A stretch of DNA of 14,189 nucleotides from CAWBCI01 sp963787195. Its GTDB lineage: Bacteria > Bacteroidota > Bacteroidia > Bacteroidales > JAGOPY01. The notes under the pieces were generated by a model. It made no database searches, was not told the origin of the DNA, and was given only the letters and a program-made list of their open reading frames with translations. A program made the position numbers and the translations under genes. Shown here in pieces: positions 13,015 to 14,189 of the stretch. The stretch spans positions 1 to 14,189 of the forward strand of contig CAWBCI010000023.1 of the NCBI GenBank assembly GCA_963787195.1, read 5' to 3'. The first letter of the stretch is position 1. Each line of letters begins with the position of its first letter.

Positions 13015-13345
13015 TGCCGCAGGCATGGCCTTATATTGCTGCGTCATATCGAGGAAATCGTCAGCCGGCAAATCAATCGCTGGAACAGCATTACCCAGAT
13101 TCTCAATATTTCCCCGGGGCGCCGCGCCGCAACTGAAGGCCAAACCGGTGGCCAAGCTGGCCGCCAACACCCGCCGATCTGCCGTTCGCGCGATTTGGGT
13201 TCCGGGCGCCCGCGAGATCGCCCGTACTCCTGAAGCTATGCCCCAATTACACCTTGTTCCGCAAGGCAATCATCCACCAAATCGCCAGGATTTGCAGATG
13301 CAACGCCGCCTGGTCGACACGCTCGACGAACAAGGAGCAATACGT
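13015..13345. other. GC-rich, foreign-looking segment without a convincing gene
   Basis: The base composition changes sharply to GC-rich (for example GGGGCGCCGCGCCGCAACTG near 13120) inside an otherwise AT-rich window. Frames are open on both strands for 60-130 codons, as expected by chance at high GC, and none has a recognised domain. The best-looking pieces are KAKPVAKLAANTRRSAVRAI on the plus strand and ENLGNAVPAIDLPADDFLD on the minus strand. I cannot choose between them. The segment directly precedes a truncated arylsulfotransferase remnant, so one edge is probably an insertion or rearrangement junction. Confidence 0.6.
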
Positions 13346-13389
13346 AACGAACGAGGTAAAACAGGCAAAAACATTAACCATAACCGTAT

Positions 13390-14189
13390 TGCTTGTCGCT
13401 GGTGGTGACCCAAATGCTACAGTTATCGGCACAGTAATTCAAGAATTGGATGCATCAAAAAATGTGATTTTTCAATGGCGTTCGTGGGATTACATACCAT
13501 TCACAGACACATATTTTGACATGACAGCACATAGAGTAGATTTAATTCATATGAATGACATAACGATTGATAATGATGGAAATATAATCGCATCAATGAG
13601 ACATCTTTCAAGTATCATCAAAATTAATCGTGAAACAGGAAATATAATGTGGTTTTTAGGCGGTAAACAGAATGATTTCACATTTATTAACCAACATCCT
13701 GAAAATGCTCCGACATATTTCTCTTATCAACATGACGCAACTATATTACCGAATGGCAATATTACTCGATTTGATAATGGAAATCAGCATCCTACGCAAT
13801 ATTCTCGCGGCGTAGAATACGAATTAGATCAGCAAAATAAAACCGCAACTCTCATTTGGGAGTTTAGACATAACCCGGATATTTATGCAGGTGCATGGCT
13901 TGTAGAAAGATTACCTAACGGAAATACAATAATTGGTTGGGGAATTGCAAATGGACCTGACATCCCCACTTTTACGGAAGTCGATTGAGATAATTCAATC
14001 GCTCTTGAATTTTCATCGCCCAAGCGTTGATCTTTAATACCCCGCCAACAAATTTCCCTGGATTAGTCAGCAGCCGGAAGTCTACGTCTTGTAAATTCTG
14101 GAATCAAATACTTATACTTTTAACGACAATAATGATAAACAGGTAATAGCAATAACATTTAGTCAGCTGCAAGGCGGAGGATATGTTTT
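13390..14189 (+). pseudogene. Arylsulfotransferase (ASST)-family remnant, runs off the window
   Basis: From about 13390 the frame reads VAGGDPNATVIGTVIQELD and NVIFQWRSWDYIPF, then HMNDITIDNDGNIIAS with MRHLSSIIKINRETGNIMWF, SYQHDATILPNGNITRFDN, SRGVEYELDQQNKTATLIWE and RLPNGNTIIGWG. These are the blade motifs of the ASST family (arylsulfate sulfotransferase beta-propeller), with conserved histidines in the HMND, MRHL and QHDA positions. The usual N-terminal third is missing and is replaced by the GC-rich segment. In-frame TGA at 13986-13988 interrupts TEVD and DNSIALEF. A frame change then gives FIAQALIFNTP, and another gives NKFPWISQQPEVYVL, a TAA, and TYTFNDNNDKQVIAITFSQL to the end. It is therefore truncated and multiply disrupted. 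Family members are normally exported; no start is visible here. Confidence 0.75.

Noticed and set aside
12934..13269. Minus-strand frame of 111 codons through the GC-rich segment
   Set aside because: Part of it is antisense to the lost tail of the T9SS gene, and open frames are expected by chance at this GC content; no recognised domain.
13025..13408. Plus-strand frame of 127 codons in the GC-rich segment
   Set aside because: Competes with two other open frames over the same bases and runs into the arylsulfotransferase frame region out of register; no recognised motif.

Overview
The window looks like a piece of an AT-rich Bacteroidota chromosome. The evidence is: two secreted proteins with C-terminal type IX secretion (T9SS) sorting domains (YPNP motif, ending GIYFIKL or GVYLMKL); promoters of the Bacteroidota type (TTTG, about 19 bp, TAnnTTTG) rather than -35/-10 boxes; starts without Shine-Dalgarno sequences; and intergenic repeats of kinds common in that phylum. 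Genus cannot be told from this sequence. There are no rRNA, tRNA or CRISPR features and no recognisable transposase or integrase.

Left part (1-5012): a small secreted fibronectin-like T9SS protein; a very AT-rich single gene for a TPR/coiled-coil protein with two C-terminal membrane helices, bracketed by a 13-bp inverted repeat; an XRE-type HTH protein fused to a pentapeptide-repeat solenoid, behind a good promoter and a possible operator; and an exported UlaG-like metallo-beta-lactamase-fold hydrolase.

Middle (5013-9567): a repeat-rich spacer, then a minus-strand PdxI/YdbC-like aldo/keto reductase. After that come a 14-bp tandem repeat, a 36-bp perfect palindrome and a promoter serving a PQ-loop-like membrane protein. 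These are followed by an intact arylamine N-acetyltransferase with a terminator, a DUF998-type six-helix membrane protein, and an HsmA/TIGR03987-type four-helix membrane protein. Most look like independent one-gene units rather than an operon.

Right part (9568-14189): a decaying zone. Composite CTCTACA-type repeats occur at three places. Between two of them lie two adjacent, mutually related, frame-disrupted genes for small exported proteins. An intact Ogt-type O6-alkylguanine-DNA methyltransferase follows on the minus strand. A second T9SS protein has a textbook promoter, but its sorting domain is cut short by an apparent one-base deletion. A GC-rich foreign-looking segment of about 330 bp then runs into the 5'-truncated, multiply disrupted remnant of an arylsulfotransferase-family gene that reaches the window end.

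The genes do not form one pathway. The window reads as an accessory region of single-gene units and repeats. The strongest candidates for new biology are the inverted-repeat-bounded TPR/membrane gene and the HTH-pentapeptide regulator. Several disruptions on the right could also be assembly or read errors, so they should be checked first against reads.
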